64,000 bases of DNA from Bacteroidales bacterium (GTDB lineage Bacteria > Bacteroidota > Bacteroidia > Bacteroidales > Muribaculaceae), in NCBI GenBank assembly GCA_004552485.1, contig SFOH01000002.1, positions 14,243-78,242 of the forward strand, given 5' to 3'. Positions 8,533-16,842 of the stretch are shown in pieces; positions within the stretch are counted from its first letter, which is position 1; the number at the start of each line of letters is the position of its first letter. The notes beneath the pieces are model-generated. The model worked only from the letters and a program-made list of their open reading frames with translations, ran no database searches and had not been told where the DNA came from. The translations under genes were made by a program, and so were the position numbers.

Positions 8533-9068
8533 AATAACTTAAAACAATTACATAACTAACATAAAACACATTTTTCTTTTTCAGAACCCGGGCGGGAAGT
8601 GCCGGAAGAGTAAGACCGGCGCCGGATAAGAAAGGCCTGCTGAAGAGGAGAGGTGGCCTGGGGCTCTTTTCCGGGCTCCGACGTGCCGGGGGCGGTTGGC
8701 TTCGTCAGCGAAGCGGGTGCCTGCTCGGTCGTATCGGAGCGAGTCCTGATGCTCGGGCGTTCATAAATACTAACAATCTATACTAACCCTAAATTAATAT
8801 CTTTCTTAACCTTATCATGCTTCAGAAGGTCTCTCCGTCGTGTCGGGGAAAGAACATTGAGGCGCTTGTACAATGTAGTGGGGGGATTGTCTTCCGGATT
8901 GGGGTAGGGGGTGTGTGTACTTTGTCGCTTTACGCCGGCTGTTGCGGCGGTCTCTTGGTGTCAGGAGTTACGTAGCATCTCTTACATTTTCCCAAGCGGT
9001 GTGTTTACAGCAATGTGACTCAATGTTGGTTTTGTTCTGAAGGTGAGCGGGAGTTTTCTCCTTTTTCA
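8533..9068 (-). ncRNA. Candidate non-coding RNA behind an orphan promoter
   Basis: A consensus promoter at 9074-9105 points left into about 540 bases with no coding frame longer than 19 codons on the minus strand. The prfC terminator bounds the region on the left. The part at 8582-8760 is GC-rich between AT-rich flanks and holds small hairpins such as GCTTCG/CGAAGC. I looked for the conserved cores of RNase P RNA, tmRNA and SRP RNA and did not find them. The 3' end and any function are unknown; the right part could instead be a long leader of nothing visible. Confidence 0.35.
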
Positions 9069-9073
9069 CGATA

Positions 9074-9105
9074 CAAAGTTACAAGAAAAAACAATACGTC
9101 CCAAA
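9074..9105 (-). promoter_or_regulatory. Orphan leftward promoter
   Basis: Read on the minus strand, TTTG (9105-9102) and TAACTTTG (9081-9074) are 20 bases apart, a full consensus match. No gene lies downstream on that strand. Confidence 0.7.
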
Positions 9106-9263
9106 TGGTTTGTTCATTATAAGCCCGTTTTTTAACTACTTTTCTTTCATTGAAACGCTTGTTTACTTTTATTTAGTTAAAAACCGGCGACTTTTCACGC
9201 TTTCTGCCATGAACAATAAGCACGGCCGGGCGTTCACAAATAAAGACACAATTCCTAAGCATT

Positions 9264-9581
9264 ATGAACAACGAAGATTATAACAACTATTCCCGACAGC
9301 AACTCTCCGAGGACGAAAGCGAGCGTCAGTCGCGCCGTCGCCGTAACCGCAGCCTTGTCGAAGCCGTGGCCATCGTGATGGTAGCGGTGCTCGTGCTCGG
9401 CTTTCTGGTGAAACTGGCCTGGCTGATGATTGCCGCATTCGTCATCTTTATCATCCTCCTCGGTATGAAAGCGCTTCACGACCAGAAGGAGAACATGAAC
9501 CGCAACCTTTATAAAGACCTCATTTCGGTCGGCATCGTGGCTCTCGTGTTTGTGGTGATGCTCGTGGCCATGTTCCACTGA
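9264..9581 (+). CDS. Small two-helix membrane protein, unknown
   Basis: The 105-residue product has a polar, arginine-rich N-terminus (RQSRRRRNRSLVE, about residues 21-33) followed by hydrophobic segments at about 34-66 and 86-104. The basic stretch before the first helix suggests a cytoplasmic N-terminus. No catalytic motif is visible and I do not recognise the family. It stands alone between the prfC gap and tRNA-Gln, with a hairpin after its stop. Confidence 0.7.
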   Translation: MNNEDYNNYSRQQLSEDESERQSRRRRNRSLVEAVAIVMVAVLVLGFLVKLAWLMIAAFVIFIILLGMKALHDQKENMNRNLYKDLISVGIVALVFVVMLVAMFH

Positions 9582-9616
9582 CCGGCAGAGCCGAATTTTT
9601 GCTGATTTGCAACAAT

Positions 9617-9647
9617 CAGAGTATCAGCTTTTTGGACTGATGCTCTG
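9617..9647 (+). terminator. Hairpin after the small membrane protein gene
   Basis: CAGAGTATCAG (9617-9627) pairs with CTGATGCTCTG (9637-9647) with one G/T pair. There is no T run after it, so termination would be weak or factor-assisted. Confidence 0.45.
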
Positions 9648-9677
9648 AAAATTCATGAAAAAAAGTTGCGAAAAAAC

Positions 9678-9708
9678 TTGCACAGTTCAGAAAAAGGCCT
9701 TAACTTTG
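9678..9708 (+). promoter_or_regulatory. Promoter of tRNA-Gln
   Basis: TTG (9678-9680) and TAACTTTG (9701-9708) are 20 bases apart. The tRNA begins about 80 bases after the expected start site, leaving room for the structured leader. Confidence 0.75.
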
Positions 9709-9713
9709 CACCC

Positions 9714-9782
9714 GTTAACGCGAGACACAAGAGAGTGTCGCTCCGAGATTCATAGGGTTATAAAGCACTCGGACGCGTTAGC
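9714..9782 (+). other. Three-way-junction leader before tRNA-Gln
   Basis: Positions 9714-9722 pair with 9774-9782 (nine pairs, one G/T). Inside, GACAC (9724-9728) pairs with GTGTC (9735-9739) and TCCGAG (9742-9747) pairs with CTCGGA (9768-9773). The stems use nearly all of the transcribed leader. It could be a processing signal, a stable RNA or a remnant of another tRNA-like element. Confidence 0.4.
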
Positions 9783-9792
9783 AAACTGATTT

Positions 9793-9863
9793 TGCCTTGT
9801 GGTGTAATGGTAGCACGTCGGATTCTGGTTCCGCCTGTGAGGGTTCGAATCCTTCCAAGGCAA
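9793..9863 (+). tRNA. tRNA-Gln (CTG)
   Basis: TGCCTTG (9793-9799) pairs with CAAGGCA (9856-9862). The anticodon loop TTCTGGT gives anticodon CTG; the T loop is TTCGAAT. The first pair of the anticodon stem is a T/C mismatch. The discriminator is A and CCA is not encoded. Confidence 0.93.
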
Positions 9864-9873
9864 CTCTCAAAAG

Positions 9874-9909
9874 CAGCTGAGTCATTCTGATGACTCGGCT
9901 GTTTTTCTT
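9874..9909 (+). terminator. Terminator of tRNA-Gln
   Basis: CAGCTGAGTCA (9874-9884) pairs with TGACTCGGCTG (9891-9901), followed directly by TTTTTCTTT. Confidence 0.85.
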
Positions 9910-9960
9910 TACAGCCCCTGCGGCTTCGGCCCGGGGTGTCCCTAAATCGTAAGTTGTTCC

Positions 9961-11535
9961 ATGAGGAGGCTCTATTCTTTCCTTTTATTCGTCACACTGT
10001 TGCTGCTGAGCGTGCCCGCGCGCGGCGCTGTCACTGTGAATGAACACGATGTCGACACGCTCGTCACCTATCTTGACCGCCTCCTGGCAAACCGCAACGA
10101 ATACATCGCCGAGCGTCGCGCCCGTATCAAGCAGCTGACTCTCGCGGCCGAAAAGGAGAGAACAGCGGCGGCGCTCGTGGATGTCGCCGATGCCTACGTC
10201 GGCTTCGCCACCGACCGCGCCATCATCAATCTGCGCGAGGCCATGAAACTGACACCTCCCGGCAGCGGCGAGCGCAATGTGCTGAGAGCGCGCCTGGCCG
10301 TGCTCTATCCCATGGTCGGTCTGGTCAACGAGGCGCAGGCGAGTCTCGACTCCGTAGACACATCGGACATGACGCCTCAGGAGCGCATGGACTATCAGGC
10401 CGCAGCCATGCAGTCTTATTTCAATATGAGTCTGCTCTATCACAATTTTCCGGGACTGAGAATGCGCTGCAAGGCCCGCGAGACGGAGTTCCGCACGACG
10501 CTGCTGCGCGACACGCCGGGCGAACTGCGCGACGAGGCCGTCTACCGCCTGGCCTTGGGCGACTCTTTCATGGACGAGGGTCAGCTCAACAAGGCCGAGA
10601 CTTTGCTCAACGACGTCATTGACACAGAGCCCGTGGGCTCAATCCTGCGCAGCCGTGCCGCCGTGCTCCTCTCGCAGGTGATGTGGAAGCGTCACGAGCG
10701 CCTGGCTCATTCGTATTATCTGATGAAGGCGGCATGCAACGACCTCCTCGCCGGCGACACGGACGCGTCGTCCCTGTTCAACGTGGCGGAGATGATGCGC
10801 AGCAACGGCGATATGACTCTCGCCACGAAGTATTTCCGCGCCGCAATCGACTATTCCCTTGACAATCACAATCTTCTGACGCTGCTGGAAAGCGGCCGCT
10901 ATGCTCCGCTGGTGACGCAGAGCTATGAGGACGCAATGATGAAAGCACGCCACTGGGCTGTTGCAATAGCCGTCCTGGCTGCACTGCTGATAGTGGCGGT
11001 AGTGGTGCTCGTGGTGAAACTGCGCAAGCGAAACGCGCTGCTGCGTCAGAATCAGAACGCCATGCAGCAGCTTCACGCCACACGCAATGAAAATCTGTCG
11101 CGATTCATGGACCTCTGCGCCATCTATGTCACCCGCCTCACCCAGTTCACCACCACCGTCGAGAGCAAGATTCGCGCCGGCAAGACCGACGAGCTGCTGC
11201 GACTCGTGCGCTCCGGCAAAGCCGGCCCCGACCAGAGCGCCGACTTCTTCCGCGTCTTCGACACCGCCTTCCTCCACATCTATCCCGACTTTGTCAACCG
11301 CGTCAACGAGCTCATGCAGGACGGCCAGAAGTTGGAGCCGGATGCGCCCGACGCGCTCAGCACCGACCTGCGCATCCTCGCGTTCATGCGCCTTGGCATG
11401 CGCGACTCCTCGCAGATTGCGCAGATGATGGGCTATTCAGTCAACACGCTCTATGCCTACCGCACGCGACTGCGCAACCAGGCCATCTCCAAAGACACCT
11501 TCGAAGATGACATACACTCTATTCCTCTTGGTTGA
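9961..11535 (+). CDS. Membrane-bound TPR regulator with C-terminal helix-turn-helix (DUF6377 type)
   Basis: The 524-residue product has a signal peptide (1-23), a periplasmic helical-repeat region to about residue 330 that looks like TPRs, one membrane helix (about 336-357, rich in Val, Ala and Leu) and a cytoplasmic end. The end holds STDLRILAFMRLGMRDSSQI and YSVNTLYAYRTRLRNQA, a LuxR-like helix-turn-helix. This order is that of Bacteroidota DUF6377 proteins, thought to couple an envelope signal to transcription. No ligand or target is shown by the neighbours. Confidence 0.75.
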   Translation: MRRLYSFLLFVTLLLLSVPARGAVTVNEHDVDTLVTYLDRLLANRNEYIAERRARIKQLTLAAEKERTAAALVDVADAYVGFATDRAIINLREAMKLTPPGSGERNVLRARLAVLYPMVGLVNEAQASLDSVDTSDMTPQERMDYQAAAMQSYFNMSLLYHNFPGLRMRCKARETEFRTTLLRDTPGELRDEAVYRLALGDSFMDEGQLNKAETLLNDVIDTEPVGSILRSRAAVLLSQVMWKRHERLAHSYYLMKAACNDLLAGDTDASSLFNVAEMMRSNGDMTLATKYFRAAIDYSLDNHNLLTLLESGRYAPLVTQSYEDAMMKARHWAVAIAVLAALLIVAVVVLVVKLRKRNALLRQNQNAMQQLHATRNENLSRFMDLCAIYVTRLTQFTTTVESKIRAGKTDELLRLVRSGKAGPDQSADFFRVFDTAFLHIYPDFVNRVNELMQDGQKLEPDAPDALSTDLRILAFMRLGMRDSSQIAQMMGYSVNTLYAYRTRLRNQAISKDTFEDDIHSIPLG

Positions 11536-11546
11536 CAGTCAGCCGT

Positions 11547-12143
11547 TTAAAGTTCAGTGAGGGCTTTGTAGAGACGATGGAGTGGCAGACCCATAACGTT
11601 GTAGAAATCGCCGGTGATGGAGGTGATGCCGATGGCTCCTATCCACTCCTGGATGCCGTAGGCACCGGCCTTGTCGAGGGGCGAGAAGCGCATTATATAC
11701 TCGGCAATCTCAGTGTCGGTGAGTTCAGCGAAGTGAACGACGGTCGTCTCCGAGAACGTGACCGTTTGCGTTGCTGTGCGCAGTGTCACGCCGGTCACCA
11801 CATGATGCTGACAGCCGGAGAGATCGCGCAGCATGGCGCGGGCCTCGGCTTCGTCGGCGGGTTTTCCAAGGATTTTGTTGTCGTGAATCACCACGGTGTC
11901 AGCCGTGATGACCACCTCGCCGGGCTTGACGAGGTCATCGTAGGCGTCGGCTTTGAGGCGCGAGAGATAGGCCGGCACCTCGTCGGCCGCCATGTCGTCG
12001 GGATGCTTCTCCTCAATATCGCGGGTGTGGACAACTGAGAACTCGGGTGCAATCATTGCCAGGAGCTCGCGGCGGCGCGGCGAGCCCGAGGCCAGCATAA
12101 TTTGCAGCTCCGTGGGCTTGGGTGGCAGGGCTTGTGATTCCAT
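11547..12143 (-). CDS. maf: Maf-family nucleoside triphosphate pyrophosphatase
   Basis: Maf proteins hydrolyse dTTP, UTP or modified nucleotides to monophosphates. The 198-residue product has LASGSPRRRELL (signature SxSPRR) near the start, ADTVV with the catalytic Asp, and GIQEW near the end. It is the last gene of a leftward operon after kdsC, with a six-base gap. Which Maf subgroup it belongs to is not certain; the SPRRRELL form suits the YhdE dTTP/UTP type. Confidence 0.9.
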   Translation of the reverse strand: MESQALPPKPTELQIMLASGSPRRRELLAMIAPEFSVVHTRDIEEKHPDDMAADEVPAYLSRLKADAYDDLVKPGEVVITADTVVIHDNKILGKPADEAEARAMLRDLSGCQHHVVTGVTLRTATQTVTFSETTVVHFAELTDTEIAEYIMRFSPLDKAGAYGIQEWIGAIGITSITGDFYNVMGLPLHRLYKALTEL

Positions 12144-12149
12144 AAGTGC

Positions 12150-12674
12150 TTACCAACCAAAGGCTTTCGTGTCTTTCATCCACTGACCTTTCGCGCGCAG
12201 AATCTGCTCGAGGAGTTCACGTGCAACGCCATAACCGCCGCACGAGCTTGTGATGTAGCGCGCAATCTGCTTCACCTCGACGGCGGCGTCAGCGGGAGCT
12301 ACGGCGAGTCCGACCGACTGCATGGGCGGAATGTCGGGGATGTCGTCGCCGACGTATGCCACCTCTTCGGGCTTTAAGTCGTTGTCTTCCATCCACTTAT
12401 AGAGGATGGGGAGCTTCTGGGCGGAGCCGAGGAAGATGTCGTGGATGCCGAGGGCGCCGTAGCGCGTGCGCAGCGATTCGGTGTTCGCGCCGGAGATAAT
12501 GGCTATTTTCAGGCCGCACTTAACGGCAAACTGCAGGGCGTAGCCGTCCTTGAGGTTGGCCATGCGCGTCGGCACGCCGTCCTCCGACATGGGGATGAGC
12601 GAGGGTGAAAGTACGCCGTCCACGTCGAACACGACGCCGCGGAGATTGGTGAGGGGATGGTCTATTTTTGACAT
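12150..12674 (-). CDS. kdsC: 3-deoxy-D-manno-octulosonate 8-phosphate phosphatase (KdsC-type HAD)
   Basis: KdsC removes phosphate from Kdo 8-phosphate for lipid A-core assembly. The 174-residue length is that of the capless KdsC class. VVFDVDGVL carries the nucleophile and acid Asp; IISGA is motif II and GDDIPD motif IV. The start overlaps the DUF2520 gene by 13 bases. kdsB, a later step in the same pathway, is at 51.9 kb. Confidence 0.87.
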   Translation of the reverse strand: MSKIDHPLTNLRGVVFDVDGVLSPSLIPMSEDGVPTRMANLKDGYALQFAVKCGLKIAIISGANTESLRTRYGALGIHDIFLGSAQKLPILYKWMEDNDLKPEEVAYVGDDIPDIPPMQSVGLAVAPADAAVEVKQIARYITSSCGGYGVARELLEQILRAKGQWMKDTKAFGW

Positions 12675-13450
12675 TGTCTGCTGATAATGAGGTTGGTAAG
12701 TGATGAGTAAATATCTTTGAGCGCAGGGTCGGAGAGTTTGGCGAGGTGCGCCGAGATTGTGGCCGTGTCGCGCCGACGGGCCGGACCGGTCTGCGCATTG
12801 TCGGGACCGCGGTCAATGGCTTTCTCCAGCGTCTCGCGCAGGAGCGGCCGCAGAACTTCGAGGCTCAGGCCCTCCTTCGCAAGGATGTCGCCGGCGACGC
12901 CCCAGAGCACGTTTGAGAAGTTCGAGGCGAAGACTGCGGCGAGGTGGAGCTGTCCGCGCAGGCGGCTGTCGGCGGCGCAGACCGTCGGGGAGATGCGCTC
13001 GGCCAGCGCCCGGAGTGCGGCGGCAGTCTCAGGCGTGTTGCCTTCGATGAAAAACGGCACGGCGCTCATGTCGACGGCGCGGTCTTTCGAGAATGTCTGC
13101 AGCGGATAGAACGAGCCGTATCCGCGGCAGGTGACATCGCTGAGCACGTCGATAGGGACGGTGCCGGAAGTGTGCGCCACCACGCCTTGAACGGGCGGCA
13201 GAGTGGCGGCAACGTCGGCGATGGCGTCGTCGGAAACGGCGATGATGTAGAAGGCAGCATCCGTGGGTACTTCTTCAACGACAACGGCGGGAGCGGCGTT
13301 GGAGAGAGACAGCGCGAGTTCGCGGGCATGTTCGGACGTACGCGAAGCTACGGCGCAGATGTCCGCGCCGGCGCTGTCAAGGGCGTGCGCAAGGTGCGTG
13401 GCCACGTTGCCGGAGCCGATGACGACGACGCGGGGAGCGAGGTCGGGCAT
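12662..13450 (-). CDS. Rossmann-fold / DUF2520 oxidoreductase-like protein
   Basis: The product (262 residues from ATG 13450) begins with VVVIGSGNVATHLA, an NADP-binding GxGxxxxxL motif resembling pyrroline-5-carboxylate and F420 reductases. The second half (about 130-255) matches the helical DUF2520 domain, with QLHLAAVFASNFSN. The substrate is unknown. The start ATG shares one base with the nitroreductase stop (TGATG), which favours 13450 over the in-frame ATG at 13474. Confidence 0.82.
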   Translation of the reverse strand: MPDLAPRVVVIGSGNVATHLAHALDSAGADICAVASRTSEHARELALSLSNAAPAVVVEEVPTDAAFYIIAVSDDAIADVAATLPPVQGVVAHTSGTVPIDVLSDVTCRGYGSFYPLQTFSKDRAVDMSAVPFFIEGNTPETAAALRALAERISPTVCAADSRLRGQLHLAAVFASNFSNVLWGVAGDILAKEGLSLEVLRPLLRETLEKAIDRGPDNAQTGPARRRDTATISAHLAKLSDPALKDIYSSLTNLIISRQCQK

Positions 13451-14091
13451 CACTGTTCGGGTTCTTCCCTCCATGATTCAATGTGCACTTTCTCCCAGCG
13501 CAGCTTGTCGGGGTCAACAGGGCGACGCACCTCGGCGGAGTAGCCGAAGGTCATGACACATTCCACCATAATCGAGGGCGGTATGTTGAGGATGCGACGG
13601 ATGACGTCCTCCGACGAAGCCCCGTCCTCGGCATCGCGGTTGCGCACCTGCACCCAGCACGAGCCGATGCCTTGCACGGCGGCCTGCAGCTGCATGAATT
13701 CGGCGGCGATAGCGCAGTCTTCGAGAACCATGTCGGTGCCCTCGGGGTCAGCGCAGACGGCCACGGCGAAGGCGCAGGTCTTGAGGGCATGGGCGGCCAC
13801 GGGCTTGCACTTGCTCATTGCCAGGAGTTTCTCCTTGTCTTCAACGACCACGAACTGCCAGGGGCGTTTGCTCTTGCTTGAAGGTGCGAGCAGCGCGGCC
13901 TCAAGAATGAGCTTGACGGCATCGGGGTCGACGGTTTTGTTGGTGTAACGGCGGATGCTGTGGCGGCGCAGAAGCAGCTTGCGGAAAGTCATGGGTTCGA
14001 TGATGCCGGCGCAGTCGGTGGGCACGGAAGCGGCGGGAGTGGCGGCGGCTTTCTCAGGTGCGGGTGTATTGAGCGATTTTTCCTGTTCCAT
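13450..14091 (-). CDS. Nitroreductase-family flavoprotein
   Basis: The 213-residue product has about 33 extra residues (Pro/Ala-rich) before the nitroreductase fold. RRHSIRRYT is the FMN-binding RxSxR segment; APSSKSKRPWQFVVVED and a GIGSCWVQVRNRD stretch follow the family order. Such enzymes reduce quinones or nitro compounds with NAD(P)H. It heads the leftward unit nitroreductase, DUF2520, kdsC, maf. The true substrate cannot be told. Confidence 0.87.
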   Translation of the reverse strand: MEQEKSLNTPAPEKAAATPAASVPTDCAGIIEPMTFRKLLLRRHSIRRYTNKTVDPDAVKLILEAALLAPSSKSKRPWQFVVVEDKEKLLAMSKCKPVAAHALKTCAFAVAVCADPEGTDMVLEDCAIAAEFMQLQAAVQGIGSCWVQVRNRDAEDGASSEDVIRRILNIPPSIMVECVMTFGYSAEVRRPVDPDKLRWEKVHIESWREEPEQ

Positions 14092-14213
14092 AATTCTCAG
14101 GTGTTTTTATGTTATAGATAAAGTTCGGGAACGGGAAACGGGCATTTTTCGAGGGGTTGCCACAGGCCGTGACGCGCGTCGGAGAAAATCTACCTATTGC
14201 GCCGGCCCGGACT

Positions 14214-15353
14214 TCAGCGGCGTGTTATCCAGGCGGCACTGAAGATGTCGGTGAGACCTGCGTTGAGCTGGGCGCGTGCGGCCTGCTCGTTGGCGCCGGT
14301 GGCGGCATAGATATGATAGCGCTTGCCCTGGTGGAGGATGCCCAGCGCTCCCTTGTAATTGTAACGCGCGTTGCTGATGAATTGTTTTGCGGCCTTGTCG
14401 GTATAGAACGAGCCGACCACCACAAAGTATGCGTCCGAGGCGTTAAGGTGGAAGGCTTTCTCGGTGCCGCGATCGATGTGGTCGGACTCAGCGGCTGCCT
14501 TAGCCTTTGCGGCGACAGCGGCTTTCGTCGGCTGCGCGGGAGCGTCGATGACCACCTTGTTGTCCTCGGTGTCGTCGATGGCGAAGGCGTCGGTGTCGTC
14601 AATTTGGAAGCCGGCCATGGGGTGCACGTGCAGACGCTGCCAGGCGTTGCGCATGGCTGTGTCGACGGCGATGGGATGCACGTCGTTGACGCAGATGTTG
14701 AGCTGCGGAACGTCCTGCGAGGGAACGTATGCGGTACGCGGACCGGACACTGCGGGCAGCGCGGTCGAAGCGTAAGAGGCGTCGTCCACCGATATCGGCG
14801 TCGTAAAGACTACCACGGCGGCAGCAGCTGCGGCCACCACGGCGGCGGCGTGTGCGGCGCGCTTCCAGCGAGGCATCGGAGCGGCGATGCGCGTACTTGC
14901 GACTTCTTCGGCGTTTTCAACATCGGCGGAGTCTGCCGGCGATGCGGGGAGGGCGGGGAGCCATCCTGCCAGAGGCGTCAGAGCGTCGGTGTCGAAGGGG
15001 TGGAAGGCGACGGTGTTGTGGCGGGCGTCATAGCTCAGCGTGCCGGCGCGACCCAGCGAGAGCTGGCCCTGCGTGTGCAGCTGTGCAATCATGGCGTCGA
15101 TGTCCTCGTTTACCAGGCGTGCGGCGGCATCGTGGCTGATGGCGCGGGCGCGCGCAACCGACTGTTCAAGCAGGCCGTCGGAGGTTTTCACCGCCGAATT
15201 GAACGTGTACGCGCGGCACGGCGCCAGCCACATAGCGCCGTCCTCGCTGATGCGTGCGGGGACGGTGTGGGCCAGCAGGGCGCCGAGACGCGGTATCACC
15301 ACGCAGTCATGCGAGGTGAGCAGCCATTCGATATGTCGGACGGTGAGATTCAT
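14214..15353 (-). CDS. HU-CCDC81-like / SPOR-domain membrane protein
   Basis: The 379-residue product has an N-terminal HU-CCDC81-like region (about 1-120, beginning MNLTVRHIEWLLTSHDCVVI), a single Ala/Val-rich membrane helix (166-183), a variable periplasmic linker and a C-terminal SPOR domain (about 300-379, DAYFVVVGSFYTDKAAKQF). SPOR domains bind denuded peptidoglycan at the division site, so a role at the septum is likely. This architecture is common in Bacteroidota. The promoter -10-like box lies five bases before ATG, pointing to a leaderless mRNA. Confidence 0.82.
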   Translation of the reverse strand: MNLTVRHIEWLLTSHDCVVIPRLGALLAHTVPARISEDGAMWLAPCRAYTFNSAVKTSDGLLEQSVARARAISHDAAARLVNEDIDAMIAQLHTQGQLSLGRAGTLSYDARHNTVAFHPFDTDALTPLAGWLPALPASPADSADVENAEEVASTRIAAPMPRWKRAAHAAAVVAAAAAAVVVFTTPISVDDASYASTALPAVSGPRTAYVPSQDVPQLNICVNDVHPIAVDTAMRNAWQRLHVHPMAGFQIDDTDAFAIDDTEDNKVVIDAPAQPTKAAVAAKAKAAAESDHIDRGTEKAFHLNASDAYFVVVGSFYTDKAAKQFISNARYNYKGALGILHQGKRYHIYAATGANEQAARAQLNAGLTDIFSAAWITRR

Positions 15354-15358
15354 CGTTG

Positions 15359-15366
15359 CAAAGTTA
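15359..15366 (-). promoter_or_regulatory. TAACTTTG box directly before the HU/SPOR gene
   Basis: On the minus strand TAACTTTG (15366-15359) is followed by five bases and then ATG. No TTTG is found at the usual 19-20 base spacing. Confidence 0.6.
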
Positions 15367-15544
15367 CGGATTTTTCTTCAACAGAGCGCTATAAAAAAGG
15401 TTATATTTTTAACGAAAATTCAACATGGAGTGTTGAAAACGTGTTGAAAAGCTCCGCTGCGGCCCCTCAATCGTTTGTCAGTTAGCACCTTGCAGCCGCG
15501 CATTTCCGTCTCTTGCACGGCCCGGGAAAATGTCGTTACGCCGG

Positions 15545-16441
15545 CTATTTCTTTTCGAAGATGGCGGCCACGTGTTCGGCGTCGGCACCGAGCTGGATGG
15601 CGCGTTTGGCGTCGGCGATGGCGTCCTGCTCCTGGTAGCGCAGGTGGTTGAGCTTGGCACGGTAATAGTAGAGCTCGGCGTCCTCGGGATACATCGACAG
15701 ACCCTCGCCTAAGACTTTCGACGCCTCGCCAAGGTCGTCCAGCGCAATCAGGCAGCCGGCGAGCTGGGCATAGTATTCCGGCAGCTTCTCCAAGCTCAGG
15801 AGCTTGCGGAATCCGGAGGCCGCCTCGAGGTTGTTGCCGGTCATAGCGTTGAGCGTGGCGTTGGCCAGCGTCGTCTGCCGCGTCAGGGGTATGAGTTTGT
15901 TGAGGACGGCAAAGTCGGCGCGTGCCGTCTCCAGCTTGCCGCGGTAGAGCGACATCATGCCGCGGTAGAAGCGGGCGTCGGTGTTGATTGAGTCGATGCC
16001 GATGATTCTCGAATACTCGTCGTAGGCGTCGTCGTCGCGACCCATGCCGAGGAGCACTCGCGCGCGATGCTCGTGCGTGCTGACCAGCCGCGGCGAGCGG
16101 CGGATGGCCTCGTCGAGCGTTGCCAGCGCCAGCGAGTCCTGCTCATTATAATAATAGATCATGCCGAGATTCGACATTAGGGCCACGTTCAGCGGGTTGC
16201 GGGGCTCCACGCTCATGGCCTCGATGAGGCGTAGCGCGGCGTCGTCATACTTCTGCTCGCGAAGGGCCTGCTCGCACTGGTCGATGAGCAGAAAATAAGG
16301 CCGCTCTTCGAAGTTGAGCGTATCGCCCGCGGCCTTGTGTTCGATTGGCGGCAGCTCCAGTTCGGGCACAACGCGGTTCTGGGCCGAGACTGCGAGCGCG
16401 GCGGTGAGTGCGAAGAGAAGTGAGAGTATGAGATGTTTCAT
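15545..16441 (-). CDS. Exported TPR-repeat protein
   Basis: The product (298 residues from MKHLILSL) has a signal peptide ending near AVSAQ and then tandem helical repeats, e.g. NVALMSNLGMIYYYNEQDS and AELYYYRAKLNHLRYQEQD, typical of TPR scaffolds. It is probably periplasmic. The in-frame ATG at 16444 would add one Met; the ORF extends to 16513 but that part lacks export character. No partner is evident. Confidence 0.8.
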   Translation of the reverse strand: MKHLILSLLFALTAALAVSAQNRVVPELELPPIEHKAAGDTLNFEERPYFLLIDQCEQALREQKYDDAALRLIEAMSVEPRNPLNVALMSNLGMIYYYNEQDSLALATLDEAIRRSPRLVSTHEHRARVLLGMGRDDDAYDEYSRIIGIDSINTDARFYRGMMSLYRGKLETARADFAVLNKLIPLTRQTTLANATLNAMTGNNLEAASGFRKLLSLEKLPEYYAQLAGCLIALDDLGEASKVLGEGLSMYPEDAELYYYRAKLNHLRYQEQDAIADAKRAIQLGADAEHVAAIFEKK

Positions 16442-16568
16442 CATGTGGACAGATTGATTGTTGGGGCGACGCAGCGCGTGACGCGCCTCGTAGCCGCCTG
16501 TTATTGGGTTCAAAATTAGGCATTAATGTTGAGAGTAGAAAATTATTTTAATTTTTTTAGGAGAAAAG

Positions 16569-16600
16569 TTTGGCTATGTCGCGGAAAAGTATTAATTTTG
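16569..16600 (+). promoter_or_regulatory. Promoter of the tRNA-Arg pair
   Basis: TTTG (16569-16572) and TAATTTTG (16593-16600), 20 bases apart; the first tRNA begins 25 bases later. Confidence 0.8.
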
Positions 16601-16625
16601 CAGTCGCAAAGGCAGAAAAGCCAAT

Positions 16626-16699
16626 GGCTCATTAGCTCAACTGAATAGAGCATCTGACTACGGATCAGAAGGTTACAGGTTTGAATCCTGTATGAGTCA
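16626..16699 (+). tRNA. tRNA-Arg (ACG), first copy
   Basis: GGCTCAT pairs with ATGAGTC (one G/T), the anticodon loop CTACGGA gives ACG, and the T loop is TTTGAAT. CCA is not encoded. It is identical to the copy 121 bases downstream. Confidence 0.95.
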
Positions 16700-16746
16700 C
16701 AACATCGACCGATGTCGAACTTTTTTATAAGATTTGAATTTAGGAT

Positions 16747-16820
16747 GGCTCATTAGCTCAACTGAATAGAGCATCTGACTACGGATCAGAAGGTTACAGG
16801 TTTGAATCCTGTATGAGTCA
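16747..16820 (+). tRNA. tRNA-Arg (ACG), second copy
   Basis: All 74 bases are identical to the first copy. The 47-base spacer has no consensus promoter, so both tRNAs are probably cut from one transcript. Confidence 0.95.
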
Positions 16821-16842
16821 CAAAGGAAAGGCAAGTGCAAGA

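Noticed and set aside
8704..8764. 19-codon leftward frame MNARASGLAPIRPSRHPLR inside the candidate RNA.
   Set aside because: Too short and composed like translated repeat sequence; no conservation could be tested.
8533..9068. Possible RNase P RNA, tmRNA or SRP RNA.
   Set aside because: The conserved core words of these RNAs were not found on either strand.
14157..15485. 442-codon rightward frame over the HU/SPOR gene.
   Set aside because: Shadow of the real gene on the other strand, which has a clear fold and promoter box.
16699..16746. Terminator between the two tRNA-Arg genes (short stem then TTTTTT).
   Set aside because: The stem has only about five pairs and the second tRNA has no promoter of its own, so read-through is more likely.
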